A stretch of DNA of 64,000 nucleotides from Streptomyces sp. HM190 (GCF_009857135.1 NZ_CP047318.1:3348001-3412000), one strand, 5' to 3'; counted from the first letter of the stretch, positions 33,639 to 47,834 are shown. Numbers and translations are program-made. The notes: generated by a model from the sequence alone, not told the origin.

Positions 33639-34550
33639 TCAGACCCTGAGGTACTTCCGCAGCGCGACGAACGCGGCCATGGCCGGCATGAGCAGTCCGA
33701 TCGCCAGGACCAGCGGCAGCTTGGTCAGCACGACGTCCCAGCCGATGAAGTTGACCAGCGGGATCTTCTCCGCGAGCCACTGGTCGACCAGGAAGTACTT
33801 GCCGCCGACGATCAGCGTCCCGGCGAAGCCCGCGCCGATCAGGCCCGCGATCGCGGCCTCCATGATGAACGGCGCCTGGATGTAGAAGCCGGACGCACCC
33901 ACGAGCCGCATGATGCCGATCTCCCGCCGGCGGCTGAACGCCGAGACGCGCACCGTGTTGACGATCAGCAGCAGGGCCACGACCAGCATCAGACCCATCA
34001 CCCCGAGCGCCGCGACGTTCATGCCGCCGAGCAGGTTGAACAGGTTCTCCAGCACGTCCCGCTGGTCCTCGACCGACTGCACACCGGCCCGCCCGGAGAA
34101 CGCGGTGTCGATGACCTTGTACTTCTCGGGGTCCTTCAGCTTGATCCGGTACGACTCCTGCATCTGGTCCGGGGTGAGCGAGGCGGCCAGCGGGGAGTCC
34201 TTGAACTGCTCCTTGTAGTGCTTGTAGGCCTCGTCTGCCGACTCGTAGTAGACCTGCTCGACGATGTCGAGCTTGCCCAGGTCGCTCTTGATCTGCTGCT
34301 TCTGCTCCGAGGTCACGGCACCCTTGGAGCAGTTGGCGTCCGCCTCGGCGTCCGCCTTGTTGCACAGGAAGATCGACACCTGGACCTTGTCGTACCAGTA
34401 GCCCTTCATCGAGCTGACCTGGTCCCGCATCAGCAGGGAGCCGCCGAACAGGGCGAGGGAGAGGGCCACCGAGATGACGACCGCGAAAGTCATCGTGAGA
34501 TTGCGGCGGAGACCCACACCGATCTCCGACAGGACGAACTGCGCGCGCAT
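33639..34550 (-). CDS. ftsX: Cell division membrane protein FtsX
   Basis: The 303-residue protein has four membrane helices, a long first extracytoplasmic loop (about 45-170) with two cysteines ('FLCNKADAEADANCSK'), and the FtsX permease domain near the C-terminus ('NTVRVSAFSRRREIGIMRLV'). With FtsE it forms an ABC-like complex that activates peptidoglycan hydrolases during growth and division. It is 43 bp downstream of ftsE. Confidence 0.95.
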   Translation of the reverse strand: MRAQFVLSEIGVGLRRNLTMTFAVVISVALSLALFGGSLLMRDQVSSMKGYWYDKVQVSIFLCNKADAEADANCSKGAVTSEQKQQIKSDLGKLDIVEQVYYESADEAYKHYKEQFKDSPLAASLTPDQMQESYRIKLKDPEKYKVIDTAFSGRAGVQSVEDQRDVLENLFNLLGGMNVAALGVMGLMLVVALLLIVNTVRVSAFSRRREIGIMRLVGASGFYIQAPFIMEAAIAGLIGAGFAGTLIVGGKYFLVDQWLAEKIPLVNFIGWDVVLTKLPLVLAIGLLMPAMAAFVALRKYLRV

Positions 34551-34593
34551 GGCGTCTGGTCAAGCCTTTCCGTGGACGGTCGTCGAGCAGTGG

Positions 34594-35283
34594 TCAGTGC
34601 TGGTAGCCGTAGACGCCGCGCGCCTGGTCGCGGACGAGGCGGCCCTTCTCCAGCTCGATGACGCGCTTGCGCATCTGGTCCACGATGTTCTGGTCGTGGG
34701 TGGCCATGACCACGGTCGTACCCGTCCGGTTGATCCGGTCGAGCAGCTTCATGATGCCGACGGAGGTCTGCGGGTCGAGGTTGCCCGTGGGCTCGTCGGC
34801 GATCAGCAGCTTGGGCCGGTTCACGAAGGCCCGCGCGATGGCGACGCGCTGCTGCTCACCGCCGGACAGCTCGCCCGGCATCCGCTCCTCCTTGCCGCCG
34901 AGGCCGACCAGCTCCAGCACCTGCGGGACGGACTTGCGGATCTCGCCGCGCGACTTCCCGATGACCTCCTGCGCGAAGGCGACGTTCTCACCGACCGTCT
35001 TGTTCGGCAGCAGCCGGAAGTCCTGGAACACCGTCCCCAGTTGGCGGCGCATCTGCGGCACCTTCCAGTTGGACAGGCGCGCGAGATCCTTGCCCAGCAC
35101 GTGCACCTGACCCTGGCTGCACCGCTCCTCCCGGAGGATCAGCCGCAGGAAGGTGGACTTTCCGGAGCCGGAGGACCCCACGAGGAACACGAACTCGCCC
35201 TTCTCGACCTCCAGGGACACATCCCTGAGGGCGGGGCGGGTCTGCTTCGGGTAGACCTTGGACACGTTGTCGAATCGGATCAC
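34594..35283 (-). CDS. ftsE: Cell division ATPase FtsE
   Basis: The 229-residue ABC ATPase has Walker A 'GSSGSGKST' (about residues 35-43), the signature '[12 protein letters not shown]' and Walker B 'LLIADEP' followed by 'TGNLDP'. It drives FtsX. I chose GTG 35283 ('[13 protein letters not shown]'), which gives the normal family length; upstream sequence is not homologous. Confidence 0.95.
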   Translation of the reverse strand: MIRFDNVSKVYPKQTRPALRDVSLEVEKGEFVFLVGSSGSGKSTFLRLILREERCSQGQVHVLGKDLARLSNWKVPQMRRQLGTVFQDFRLLPNKTVGENVAFAQEVIGKSRGEIRKSVPQVLELVGLGGKEERMPGELSGGEQQRVAIARAFVNRPKLLIADEPTGNLDPQTSVGIMKLLDRINRTGTTVVMATHDQNIVDQMRKRVIELEKGRLVRDQARGVYGYQH

Positions 35284-35521
35284 GGATGCACCACAGGCCG
35301 TCGGGGAATGGATGGTCGAGACTGTACCGCTACCCGTCCTCGTGAGGGGTGCGGGGAACTGCGCGAGCGGCCGCGGCGATCCCGGCGTCGTGCGACGAAC
35401 GGCACCCGCCCCTTTCACCGGCGCCCGCGCACGCTCCGGTGGAACCTGGCACAGTGGAGGAGGAGGCATCGGGCCCATCAGCGGAACGCATCGGTTCCGC
35501 GAAGCGTTGGGGTGTGTGTGA

Positions 35522-36904
<1,383 letters not shown>

Positions 36905-36970
36905 TGATCGGGTTTGACCGAGGCAGTGGCGTGTGAGTGTGACGTAGAACCCAGACATCACCCTACAGAC

Positions 36971-37005
36971 AAGGCAACTGCCATCGCGTGGATGACAGTT
37001 GCCTT
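36971..37005 (-). terminator. Terminator of prfB
   Basis: A 15-bp stem (36971-36985 and 36991-37005, one G-U type mismatch) with a 5-base loop lies 50 bases past the prfB stop. The rest of the 36724-37054 gap is A+T-richer leader sequence of the LAXTG gene with no gene visible. Confidence 0.8.
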
Positions 37006-37054
37006 ATCGACAAAGCGCTGAGATTGTCCGGGGGCGGGAACCCGGTCGCGTCCC

Positions 37055-38161
37055 TTACTTCTCCTGCTGCTTGCGCCAGCGAATTCCGGCCTCCAGGAAG
37101 CCGTCGATCTCGCCGTTGAACACGGCCTCGGGGTTGCCGACTTCGAAGTTGTTCCGCAGATCCTTGACCATCTGGTACGGGTGCAGGACGTACGAACGCA
37201 TCTGGTTGCCCCAGGAGTTGCCGCCGTCGCCCTTGAGCGCGTCCATCTTGGCCTGCTCCTCCTGGCGGCGCCGTTCCAGCAGCTTCGCCTGGAGGACGTT
37301 CATGGCCGTGGCCTTGTTCTGGATCTGCGACCGCTCGTTCTGGCAGGAGACGACGATGCCGGTCGGCAGGTGCGTGATGCGGACGGCGGAGTCGGTCGTG
37401 TTGACGCCCTGTCCGCCGGGGCCGGAGGACCGGTAGACGTCGATGCGCAGCTCGGACTCGTCGATCTCGACGTGGTCGGACTGCTCGACCACGGGGAGCA
37501 CCTCGACACCGGCGAAGGAGGTCTGCCGGCGCCCCTGGTTGTCGAAGGGCGAGATCCGGACGAGGCGGTGCGTGCCCTGCTCGACGGAGAGGGTGCCGTA
37601 CGCGTACGGCACCTGCACGGCGAAGGTGGTCGACTTGATGCCGGCCTCCTCCGCGTACGACGTCTCGTAGATCTCCGTCTTGTAGCCGTGCTGCTCGGCC
37701 CAGCGCAGGTACATGCGCTGGAGCTTCTCCGCGAAGTCGGCGGCGTCGACGCCACCGGCCTCGGCGCGGATGTTGACGAGCGCCTCACGGGAGTCGTACT
37801 CGCCGGACAGGAGGGTGCGGACCTCCATCTCGTCGAGGGCCTTCTTCACGGAGGCCAGCTCCGCCTCGGCCTCGGCGCGGGTGTCCGGGTCGTCCTCCTC
37901 CTCGGCCATCTCGAAGAGGACACCGAGGTCGTCGATACGACCACGGAGCGCGTCCGCCTTCCTGACCTCGGCCTGGAGGTGGCTCAGCTTGCTGGTGATC
38001 TTCTGCGCCTCGTCCGGGTTGTCCCACAGGGACGGCGCGGCCGCCTGCTCCTCGAGCACGGCGATCTCTGCCCTCAGCTTGTCGAGGTCCAAAACGGCCT
38101 CGATCGACTCCATGGTCGAGGAGAGGGACTTCAGCTCTTCGGATACATCGACGACTGCCAC
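37055..38161 (-). CDS. prfB: Peptide chain release factor 2
   Basis: The 368-residue factor shows the RF2 anticodon-mimic '[11 protein letters not shown]' (SPF recognises UGA/UAA) and the catalytic '[18 protein letters not shown]'. It hydrolyses peptidyl-tRNA at UGA and UAA stop codons. The start is GTG 38161 ('[13 protein letters not shown]'). There is no in-frame UGA with an upstream slippery site, so the classic RF2 frameshift autoregulation of E. coli is absent. An open frame continues upstream but without similarity. Confidence 0.96.
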   Translation of the reverse strand: MAVVDVSEELKSLSSTMESIEAVLDLDKLRAEIAVLEEQAAAPSLWDNPDEAQKITSKLSHLQAEVRKADALRGRIDDLGVLFEMAEEEDDPDTRAEAEAELASVKKALDEMEVRTLLSGEYDSREALVNIRAEAGGVDAADFAEKLQRMYLRWAEQHGYKTEIYETSYAEEAGIKSTTFAVQVPYAYGTLSVEQGTHRLVRISPFDNQGRRQTSFAGVEVLPVVEQSDHVEIDESELRIDVYRSSGPGGQGVNTTDSAVRITHLPTGIVVSCQNERSQIQNKATAMNVLQAKLLERRRQEEQAKMDALKGDGGNSWGNQMRSYVLHPYQMVKDLRNNFEVGNPEAVFNGEIDGFLEAGIRWRKQQEK

Positions 38162-38366
38162 GCCCCCAGCGTAACGGCTGCGGCAACGTATCCCTCCCGG
38201 GTGCCCGCGAGCGGCCTCGCGGCCCGGGGCCGCGGTCGTCAGGCGGCCGCGGGCGGGGTGGGGGTCGTACGCGCCCACGCGGCGCCCTTCCCGGGCAGGG
38301 CGGGCCGCAGTGGCCGCGGGCCGGCCCCTCCAGGGGCGCGGGGAACTGCGCGGACGCCCCCCACGC

Positions 38367-38415
38367 ACCGCGGCCGCCCGACGACAGCGGCCCCGGAGCC
38401 GTCGGGCGGCCGCGG

Positions 38416-38416
<1 letters not shown>
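38367..38416 (-). terminator. Terminator of pkaB
   Basis: A perfect 16-bp stem (38367-38382 and 38401-38416) abuts the pkaB stop codon. The loop has 18 bases. A short copy of the GGGGCGCGGGGAACTGCGCG repeat family lies just beyond (about 38333-38354). Confidence 0.75.
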
Positions 38417-39645
<1,229 letters not shown>

Positions 39646-39758
39646 GACTGCTCCTACAGGCCGCGTGTTGGCGACAAAGCTACGCGCCCCGGGAGCCAAC
39701 CTTCACCGCCGAGGCGGAAATCACCCCTCGGATATCGACAAATCCCCAACGCGGGCAG

Positions 39759-41164
39759 CTAGTACTGCAACGGTGCTTGTGCTGATTGCTGACCAGTTCA
39801 GGGACTGTGTCCGCGTCGCTTGTAGTGACTGATGCGGGCCTGGTGCTGGCGTCGTCGTCTCCAGGTCGACCAGTGCAGGATGTGATCGACCGGGGTGGGC
39901 CGGCGGTTGGTGAGTCGGGTGATCAGGCGTCTGATCTCGGCGAGGCTGAGGTGGATGAGCTGGGAGGATCCGTTTCTGCTTTCTCCGCGTCCAGCTGGCG
40001 GGCCCGCAGGACGGTCAGGCAGGCGTGGGCGGCCATGGCCAGGGTCATGTGGCGGTGCCAGCCGGGATAGCGGCGGACCTGGTAGTCGTCCAGGCCGCAT
40101 TCCTGCTTCGCGGCCTGGAAGCATTCCTCGACCGCCCAGCGGCTGCCCGCGATGCGGATCAGCTGATCCAGGGTGGTGCCGGCGGGGCAGTAGGCGATGT
40201 AGTAGGAGATCTCCTCGGGCCTGCTCACGCTGCGGCGGGCCAGCACCCAGTGCCGGCGGTCGGCGCGGTGCCAGGGCCGCACCTCGACGCGGGCCCAGTC
40301 GTAGATCCGCCGGCCGTGGGCCCCTTCACCGCAGGAACGGCGTTTCCACTTCTGCCTCGGCAGGCCGGGAAACAGGTCGTGGACGGGGTGGTCGAGTGCC
40401 CATCGGGTGACGACGGTGTCGTGCCGGGTGGTGGCCATGACGTGGAAGACGTCCGCCTGCTCGAGTTCGTAGCGCCAGCCCTTGCTGAAGCCGTAGGCGG
40501 CGTCCGCTGTCACCCAGCCGAACGGGATCTTCTCGGCGATCGCGCGGCGGACCATCGCCTTGGCCATGGCCACCTTCGTGGCGAAGCCGACCGTGTCGTC
40601 GATGCCCGCCCGACGGCAGCGGTCCCGGTCGTCCGTCCAGGAGGTGGGCAGATACAACCTGCGGTCGATCAGGGTGCGTCCGCGGCTCGTGGCGTAGGCG
40701 AGGAACACGCCGATCTGGCTGTTCTCGGTGCGTCCGGCGGTGCCGGAGTACTGCCGCTGGACGCCGGCCGAGCGGATGCCCTTCTTCAGGAACCCGGTGT
40801 CATCGACGATCAGGACGGCATCCGGGTCTCCGAGGTGTTCCACGATGTAGTCGCGCACGTCCTCCAGGACCTCGTCGGCGTCCCACTCGATCCGGTTCAG
40901 CAGCCGCTGAATGCGGTCGGGACCCGCATGCCCGGCCTCTTCCGCAAGCGTCCAGCCGTTCTTCCGCTCCAGCGGCGCGATCAGCCCTCGCATGTACGCC
41001 AAAGCGGATTGCCGTGGCTCCTCCCGGTTGAACCGGTGCACGAACCGCTCATGCAGAGTGCTCAGTTCACCCGCCCACAGCCTGACATCAGCAAGGTCCC
41101 CACCCATGACCACACCAACGAACAAGCTGGCCAACAGTCACGGCAAACACCGTTGCAGTACTAG
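39759..41164 (-). mobile_element. IS701-family insertion sequence with CTAG target duplication
   Basis: The element spans 39763-41160 (1,398 bp). Its ends are perfect TACTGCAACGGTG / CACCGTTGCAGTA inverted repeats that continue imperfectly for about 35 bp. CTAG flanks both ends (39759-39762 and 41161-41164), a 4-bp duplication of the kind used by IS701 elements. It carries one intact transposase gene and probably is a recent insertion. It lies 114 bp upstream of pkaB, in the same orientation. Confidence 0.92.
39923..41107 (-). CDS. IS701-family DDE transposase
   Basis: The 394-residue transposase shows candidate catalytic residues in 'AVLIVDDTGFLKKG' (first D), 'FGWVTADAAYG' (second D) and 'SRWAVEECFQAAKQECGLDD' (E). 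The frame is uninterrupted, so the element is probably active. The start is taken as ATG 41107 ('MGGDLADVRLWAGEL'); a TTG at 41134 is open but lacks a ribosome site. The serine-rich C-terminus is short. Confidence 0.92.
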   Translation of the reverse strand: MGGDLADVRLWAGELSTLHERFVHRFNREEPRQSALAYMRGLIAPLERKNGWTLAEEAGHAGPDRIQRLLNRIEWDADEVLEDVRDYIVEHLGDPDAVLIVDDTGFLKKGIRSAGVQRQYSGTAGRTENSQIGVFLAYATSRGRTLIDRRLYLPTSWTDDRDRCRRAGIDDTVGFATKVAMAKAMVRRAIAEKIPFGWVTADAAYGFSKGWRYELEQADVFHVMATTRHDTVVTRWALDHPVHDLFPGLPRQKWKRRSCGEGAHGRRIYDWARVEVRPWHRADRRHWVLARRSVSRPEEISYYIAYCPAGTTLDQLIRIAGSRWAVEECFQAAKQECGLDDYQVRRYPGWHRHMTLAMAAHACLTVLRARQLDAEKAETDPPSSSTSASPRSDA

Positions 41165-41337
41165 GGCGTGTTGCGAAAGTCCCGTCTGCCCGGCGGCGTC
41201 CGGCACGCACGCTCGCCGCGTTGTCGGGATCGCCCCGACACCAGAAGTATCGGGGCGACCCTCCGCCCTGCGATCGCACGCACCGGACGCCGCCGGGCCT
41301 GCCCTTCGGGCAGACGACGCCGCTCTCGAAACACAGG
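41164..41337. mobile_element. MITE-like long palindromic element
   Basis: This non-coding element of about 174 bp folds on itself. GCCCGGCGGCGTCCGG (about 41189-41204) pairs with CCGGACGCCGCCGGGC (about 41283-41298), an inner TCGCCCCGA pairs with TCGGGGCGA, and the outer ends GTGTTGCGAAAG and CTCTCGAAACAC are related inverted repeats. Such structure without a gene fits a miniature inverted-repeat transposable element. The insertion sequence joins its left edge at CTAG. Confidence 0.6.
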
Positions 41338-41341
41338 CTGT

Positions 41342-41369
41342 GACCGCCCCGGTCGTGACCGGCGCGGTC
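41342..41369 (-). terminator. Hairpin just after pkaA
   Basis: A 13-bp stem with one mismatch (41342-41354 and 41357-41369) lies directly after the pkaA stop codon. Confidence 0.6.
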
Positions 41370-41370
41370 C

Positions 41371-43119
<1,749 letters not shown>

Positions 43120-43593
43120 GTCATGCGCTCCCTGTTGCTTGCTTGCCCGACCCCGTCCCGCGGGTGTTTCCGACCCACTGTAGTGCGGCCGTCCCCGGGA
43201 CCAGGGGTCCTGTCGTCCTGCGCCTGCTGTGGCTTGTTTCGGCCTGCCTGTGTTCCCTGCCGTCCCGCGTACGCGGATACGTACGGGTTCCCCCGTGCGT
43301 TCGATGGAAAGACGCTCTCCCCCAGGCCCTCGGTTGCCCAAATCGGGCACGGGACAGACGTGACCGATCTCAAGTGATCAAATGACGGGCAGTGGTCAGG
43401 CACTTTTGGGGGCAGAGCCGACCAATCAAGATCACTTGGCGGCGGGCGGCGGGCGTGTTGTCGGCGGCAGGTGCGAGGATGCCTCCAGTACTGGCCGACG
43501 TGCCCGTGAGCGGTGGGGGAAGTCTGCGGTGGGGACCGCGCAGTCTCGTCCTCGTCGTCGCGGGTGCCCGCGCGGAAGGGACCGCTGACGGCG
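43120..43593. other. Divergent promoter region between pkaA and the FHA gene
   Basis: This 474-bp non-coding stretch is A+T-richer around 43370-43440. It contains CAAGTGATC (43371-43379) and GATCACTTG (43430-43438), perfect inverse copies 50 bp apart, a possible pair of half-sites for a looping regulator. No credible gene was found in it. Confidence 0.5.
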
Positions 43594-46500
43594 ATGCAGA
43601 TCCGGCTGACCGTCGTAGACCCGCTGGGACCGACCTCGGAGCCGCGAGGACGCGCCACGGCCTGCGACGTGCTGGTCACGGCGCCCGCGGGGACGGCTCT
43701 GGCCGCCGTGGCGTCGGGCCTCGCCTCCGCGGTCGGTGACGGCGCCGCCGCGCAGCCGGAGCGCGGCCGGGAGACAGGCGGCCAGGTCGTGCTGTACGCG
43801 GGCGCGGAGCGGCTCGACGTGCAGCGCTGCACCCTCGGCGAACCGCCCCTGATCGACGGCGCCGTGCTCTCCCTCGGCGCCCCCTCCGAGCCGGGCCCCG
43901 AGGTCGACGAGGCCGCCGCCCAGCTGCATGTCGTGGCCGGGCCCGACGCCGGCGGCGTCCACCTGCTGCACGGCGGCAAGATCCACATCGGCCGCTCCGC
44001 CGACGCGGACGTCCCCCTGGACGACCCCGACGTCTCCCGCCTCCACTGCGCGGTCACCCTCTCCTCCGACGGCCGCGTCACCGTCGTCGACCTCGGCTCG
44101 ACCAACGGCACCACGCTCGACGGCGAGCACGTCGGCGACCGCCCCGTCCGTCTCGCGCCGGGCGCGCTGCTGCGGATCGGCGAGTCGGCCCTCCGCCTGG
44201 CCTCCTCCTCGGGCACCCGCGGCGTCGCGACGACACCCGACGGCGAGGGCCACGTCCGGGTGGCCGTGGGGGCCGGGAGCGACACCGGCCCCGGAGGCGT
44301 CTCCCCGGAGTCGGGGGAGACGGCACGGGCCGCGGAGCAGAGCCGTACGGAGCAGAGGCTGGTGCCCGGCCAGGGCGGGGCACCCGGCATCGAGCGGGCG
44401 ACGGGAGCCGCGGGAGTCGCGGGCGGCTCCGGGGCCGACTCCGGACCCGGTGGCCGGGGTGCGGGGCAGGAGCGCGCGGCGGGGGGCTTCGGCGGTGCCG
44501 ACGGCGCTCGGGGCTCCCACGGGCACGGCGCATCCCGGGGGCCCGGCGGCGCGGCGCACCGGCCCGGCGGTCACGAGGGACCGGGTGGCGGGGGCGGCGC
44601 CGCCGGCCTGCCGGGTCAGCGGGGGTACGACGACTCCGACGGCCTCCACGGGTCCGGGGCAGCCGGAGCGGGCGGCGCAGCCCGTGCGGCCGGGGCGTCC
44701 GGCGACCTCGGCGACGGTGCCGACGACCTGGGGCCCGCCGGTTCCGGCAGTCGCAAGGGCACTCCCCTGCGGGGCACCGAGGTGCCGCGTGGGGTGCGCA
44801 AGCGGGGCGGGTTCGGGGCCTGGGCGCGCCGGCTGACCGGGGGGCGCGGGCCGACCGGGGCGGAGCACGACCCGTACGAGTACGACACGGAGTACGACGA
44901 GGACGAGCGCGGCGCCCTGGCGTCGCTGCTGCCCGCCGGGGGCGAGCGGCTGCCGGAGACCTGGCCGGATCCCGCCGCGCTGCTGCTGACCGCGCTGGGG
45001 CCGGGGCCCCGGCTGTGGGAGCGGGGGCCGGGCCATCCGGAGGCGCTGTCGGTGCGGCTGGGCACGGCCGACCGAGCGACGCCCGACGGCTCGGGGCTGC
45101 TGCCCGCGGTGCCCGTGACCACCGGGCTGCGCGAGGTCGGCGCACTGGGGCTGGCCGGGCCGCGCCCGCGGCTGATGGGCCTGGCCCGCGCCGTCGTGGC
45201 CCAGCTCGCCGCGCTGCACTCCCCCGACACCCTCGAACTGATCCTGATCAGCGCCGACCGCTCCCGGTCCGCGCAGGAGCGCACCGCCGACTGGTCCTGG
45301 CTCGGCTGGCTCCCCCATCTGCGCCCCGCCCACGGCCAGGACTGCCGCCTCCTCCTCGCCTACGACCGCGAACAGGCCACGGCCCGGCTGGACGAACTGC
45401 TGCGCCGCCTGGAGGACCACGCGGCGGACACGGCGGGCCCGGCGGGCAGCGCCGGCCCCGGCGCCGGCGAGCTGCCCGGCGGACGCTCCGCCCGGCGGCC
45501 GGCGTGGGCCAGGGACGACCGGGCGGCCGGCGGCTTCCCGGGGCCGTACACGGTGGTGGTCGTCGACGGGGACCCCGGTGGCGCCGATGTGCGGGAGGCG
45601 GTGGTGCGGCTGGCGCAGGACGGGCCGGCCGCCGGGATCCATGTGGTGTGCCTCGCCGAGGCGGAGGCGGCGTCGCCCGCCTCGCCGGTGGCGGAGACGT
45701 ACGGGGCCGCCTGCGCGATCGCGCCCGCGTTCCGCGCGTGCGGGGCCGTCGCCCTGCTGAGCGGTGACGTCGCCACGGCGCTGCGGTTGCTGCGGGTCGC
45801 GCCGGGACAGACCACCGCGAGCGCCCCCGCCGCCGGTGTCGCGGCTGAGGCCCCGGCCCCGGCACCGGCGCGGGGCGCGGCCGAGCGCCCCGACCCGGTG
45901 GGGCCCGCGCGCGCGGGCCGGACCGGTTCCGGGGCCGTGCCGGGCCGTTCCCGGTCCGAAGGCCCCGGTGACCCGGGCCGGGCCGGCCGTACGGCCCGCG
46001 CCGAGCACTCCGGCCGCACCGGCGGGGCGGACTCCGCCTCCACGGGCCGTACGCACCCGCACCTCGCCCTCACGGGGACCGTGGGGTCCGTCGTGGACGG
46101 CGGCGGGCGCCCCGGCGGCCACGACCTGCCCGCACCCGACCCGAACCCGCCGGGACTGCTCAACCACGGCACGGTCGCCACGCTGGACGCGGTGTCCGCG
46201 GCGTGGGCGGAGCGGTTCGCGCGGGCGCTGGCGCCGCTGCGCACGGACGGTGCGGCCGGGGACCGGCAGACGCGCGTGTCGGCGCCGCTGCCGCAGTCGG
46301 CGCGGCTGCTGGACGAGTTGGGGCTGGCGCGGGCCACTCCGGCGTCGTTGATGGCCCGTTGGGCGGACGCCGCGGACGACACGACGGCGCTCGGCGGCCG
46401 GGCCTGGGCCGTGCTCGGCGCGGGACCGCGCGGGCCGGTGTCCGTGGACCTCGTGGCCGAGGGCCCGCATCTGCTGATCGAGGGGCCCGTGGGCAGCGGC

Positions 46501-47649
46501 CGCACCGAGTTGCTGCGGTCCGTCGCCGCGTCCCTCGCCGCCGCGGAACGGCCCGACCGGCTCTGCATAGCCCTGGTGGACGGGCGGGACGGGGGAGGCG
46601 CCCCCGGCGGGACGGCCGGACGCGCCGGAGAAGGGCTCGGCGTCTGTACGGACCTGCCGCACGTGGGCACCCACCTCACGGCCAACGACCCGGTCCGGAT
46701 GCGGGAGTTCGCCCAGTCGCTGAGCGCCGAGCTGAAACGGCGGTCGGAGCTGCTGGGCGCGCTCGGCTTCGCGGAGTGGCACACCCGGCGCGAGGTGTCG
46801 GGCCGGATCGTCCCCCAGCGCTCGGCGCGGTCGGTCTCCCGCTCCGTGCCGGGCACCCCGGGTTCCGCGGCGGCCGGGGCGCCGGGCGGGGGCCCGGACG
46901 GCGCGGGTTCGCCCGGCCGAGGGACCGCGGGCGCCGGGTCCACCGGCGGCGGTCCGGTAGCCGGCGGCGCGATCGGGAGTGGTGGCCCGGCCGGGGGCGC
47001 CGGCCTCGCCGGCGGGGTGTCGGCCGCCAGGGGTGCCGCCGATCTCGACTCGTCGTCCAGTTCCACGCTGCGGCTGCGGCCCGGCGCGGGACGCAGGGCC
47101 GCCGAGCGGGAGGGACAGCCGGGCGGGAGGGGCACCGGGCTGCCGCGGCTCATAGTGATAGTCGACGACCTCGACGCGCTGCTGTCGCCGCCGCTGGGTT
47201 CCACGGGCCGGCCCGCCGCCGGGTCGGTGGTACGGGCGTTGGAGGCCGTGGCCCGGGAGGGCGAGCGGCTCGGGGTGCATCTCGTGGCCGCCGGTACGGG
47301 GGGCCGGGTCGGCGAGAGCGAGCTGGGGCGGGCGGCCGGGGGCCGGATCGTCCTCAGCGCCCCGCTGCCGGGGCCGGACGAACCGTCGCCCGGCCGGGGC
47401 GAGTTGGTCACCCAGGGGCGCACCACGCCCACCCCGTTCCAGGCGGGCCGGGTGACGGGACGCATCCCCCGCACGGCGACCCTGCGGCCCACCGTCGTCC
47501 CCGTCGACTGGGCCCGCATGGGCGACCCGCCGGCCCGCCGCCCCGTCCGCGAACTGGGCAACGGCCCCACGGACCTGGCCCTCCTCGCCAGCGCCCTCGA
47601 CCGCGCGGCGAAAGAGGTGTCGGCGACGGGGATGCCGTCCCTGCTGTAG
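43594..47649 (+). CDS. FHA-domain protein with degenerate FtsK/EssC-like ATPase region
   Basis: The 1,351-residue protein starts with a ubiquitin-like or FHA-associated N-terminal region. An FHA domain follows (about 105-190; 'IHIGRSADADVPL', 'SRLHC', 'STNGT'), then about 700 residues of Gly/Ala/Pro-rich linker including an Asp/Glu/Tyr patch ('YEYDTEYDEDE'). C-terminal FtsK/EssC-like ATPase blocks comprise a P-loop 'EGPVGSGRTELLRS' (about 963-976; Arg for the Lys) and a Walker B 'LIVIVDDLDALL' (about 1185-1196). It may be a phosphopeptide-dependent scaffold or secretion ATPase relative. No membrane helix is evident. The P-loop Lys to Arg change suggests weak or no ATP hydrolysis. Confidence 0.82.
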   Translation: MQIRLTVVDPLGPTSEPRGRATACDVLVTAPAGTALAAVASGLASAVGDGAAAQPERGRETGGQVVLYAGAERLDVQRCTLGEPPLIDGAVLSLGAPSEPGPEVDEAAAQLHVVAGPDAGGVHLLHGGKIHIGRSADADVPLDDPDVSRLHCAVTLSSDGRVTVVDLGSTNGTTLDGEHVGDRPVRLAPGALLRIGESALRLASSSGTRGVATTPDGEGHVRVAVGAGSDTGPGGVSPESGETARAAEQSRTEQRLVPGQGGAPGIERATGAAGVAGGSGADSGPGGRGAGQERAAGGFGGADGARGSHGHGASRGPGGAAHRPGGHEGPGGGGGAAGLPGQRGYDDSDGLHGSGAAGAGGAARAAGASGDLGDGADDLGPAGSGSRKGTPLRGTEVPRGVRKRGGFGAWARRLTGGRGPTGAEHDPYEYDTEYDEDERGALASLLPAGGERLPETWPDPAALLLTALGPGPRLWERGPGHPEALSVRLGTADRATPDGSGLLPAVPVTTGLREVGALGLAGPRPRLMGLARAVVAQLAALHSPDTLELILISADRSRSAQERTADWSWLGWLPHLRPAHGQDCRLLLAYDREQATARLDELLRRLEDHAADTAGPAGSAGPGAGELPGGRSARRPAWARDDRAAGGFPGPYTVVVVDGDPGGADVREAVVRLAQDGPAAGIHVVCLAEAEAASPASPVAETYGAACAIAPAFRACGAVALLSGDVATALRLLRVAPGQTTASAPAAGVAAEAPAPAPARGAAERPDPVGPARAGRTGSGAVPGRSRSEGPGDPGRAGRTARAEHSGRTGGADSASTGRTHPHLALTGTVGSVVDGGGRPGGHDLPAPDPNPPGLLNHGTVATLDAVSAAWAERFARALAPLRTDGAAGDRQTRVSAPLPQSARLLDELGLARATPASLMARWADAADDTTALGGRAWAVLGAGPRGPVSVDLVAEGPHLLIEGPVGSGRTELLRSVAASLAAAERPDRLCIALVDGRDGGGAPGGTAGRAGEGLGVCTDLPHVGTHLTANDPVRMREFAQSLSAELKRRSELLGALGFAEWHTRREVSGRIVPQRSARSVSRSVPGTPGSAAAGAPGGGPDGAGSPGRGTAGAGSTGGGPVAGGAIGSGGPAGGAGLAGGVSAARGAADLDSSSSSTLRLRPGAGRRAAEREGQPGGRGTGLPRLIVIVDDLDALLSPPLGSTGRPAAGSVVRALEAVAREGERLGVHLVAAGTGGRVGESELGRAAGGRIVLSAPLPGPDEPSPGRGELVTQGRTTPTPFQAGRVTGRIPRTATLRPTVVPVDWARMGDPPARRPVRELGNGPTDLALLASALDRAAKEVSATGMPSLL

Positions 47650-47834
47650 TCCTCGGGCGTCGTCGGGTGTCCTAGGGCGACCACCTCTCCCCGACCCTAC
47701 TCATGGTCACGACGCGGTCACGATCGGGGAGTTGAGGGGGCAGGCGCTCTTGCCGCCCCCGGGCGTGCGGCGTAGACCAGAGCGCACGGGACAGCGCCGC
47801 TACGTTCGACGACGCACGGAGAACGGGGTCAGTG

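Noticed and set aside
37055..38161. Programmed frameshift in prfB
   Set aside because: The RF2 frame is open from GTG to stop without an internal UGA near codon 26, so no frameshift is needed.
41088..41279. Short minus-strand gene in the MITE-like element
   Set aside because: It spans the junction of insertion sequence and palindrome and has no family features.
43432..47280. Very long minus-strand open frame opposite the FHA/FtsK-like gene
   Set aside because: Its composition is Arg/Pro/Gly-rich without motifs; in 73% or higher GC DNA the antisense frame of a real gene is often open. The plus strand has FHA and ATPase motifs.
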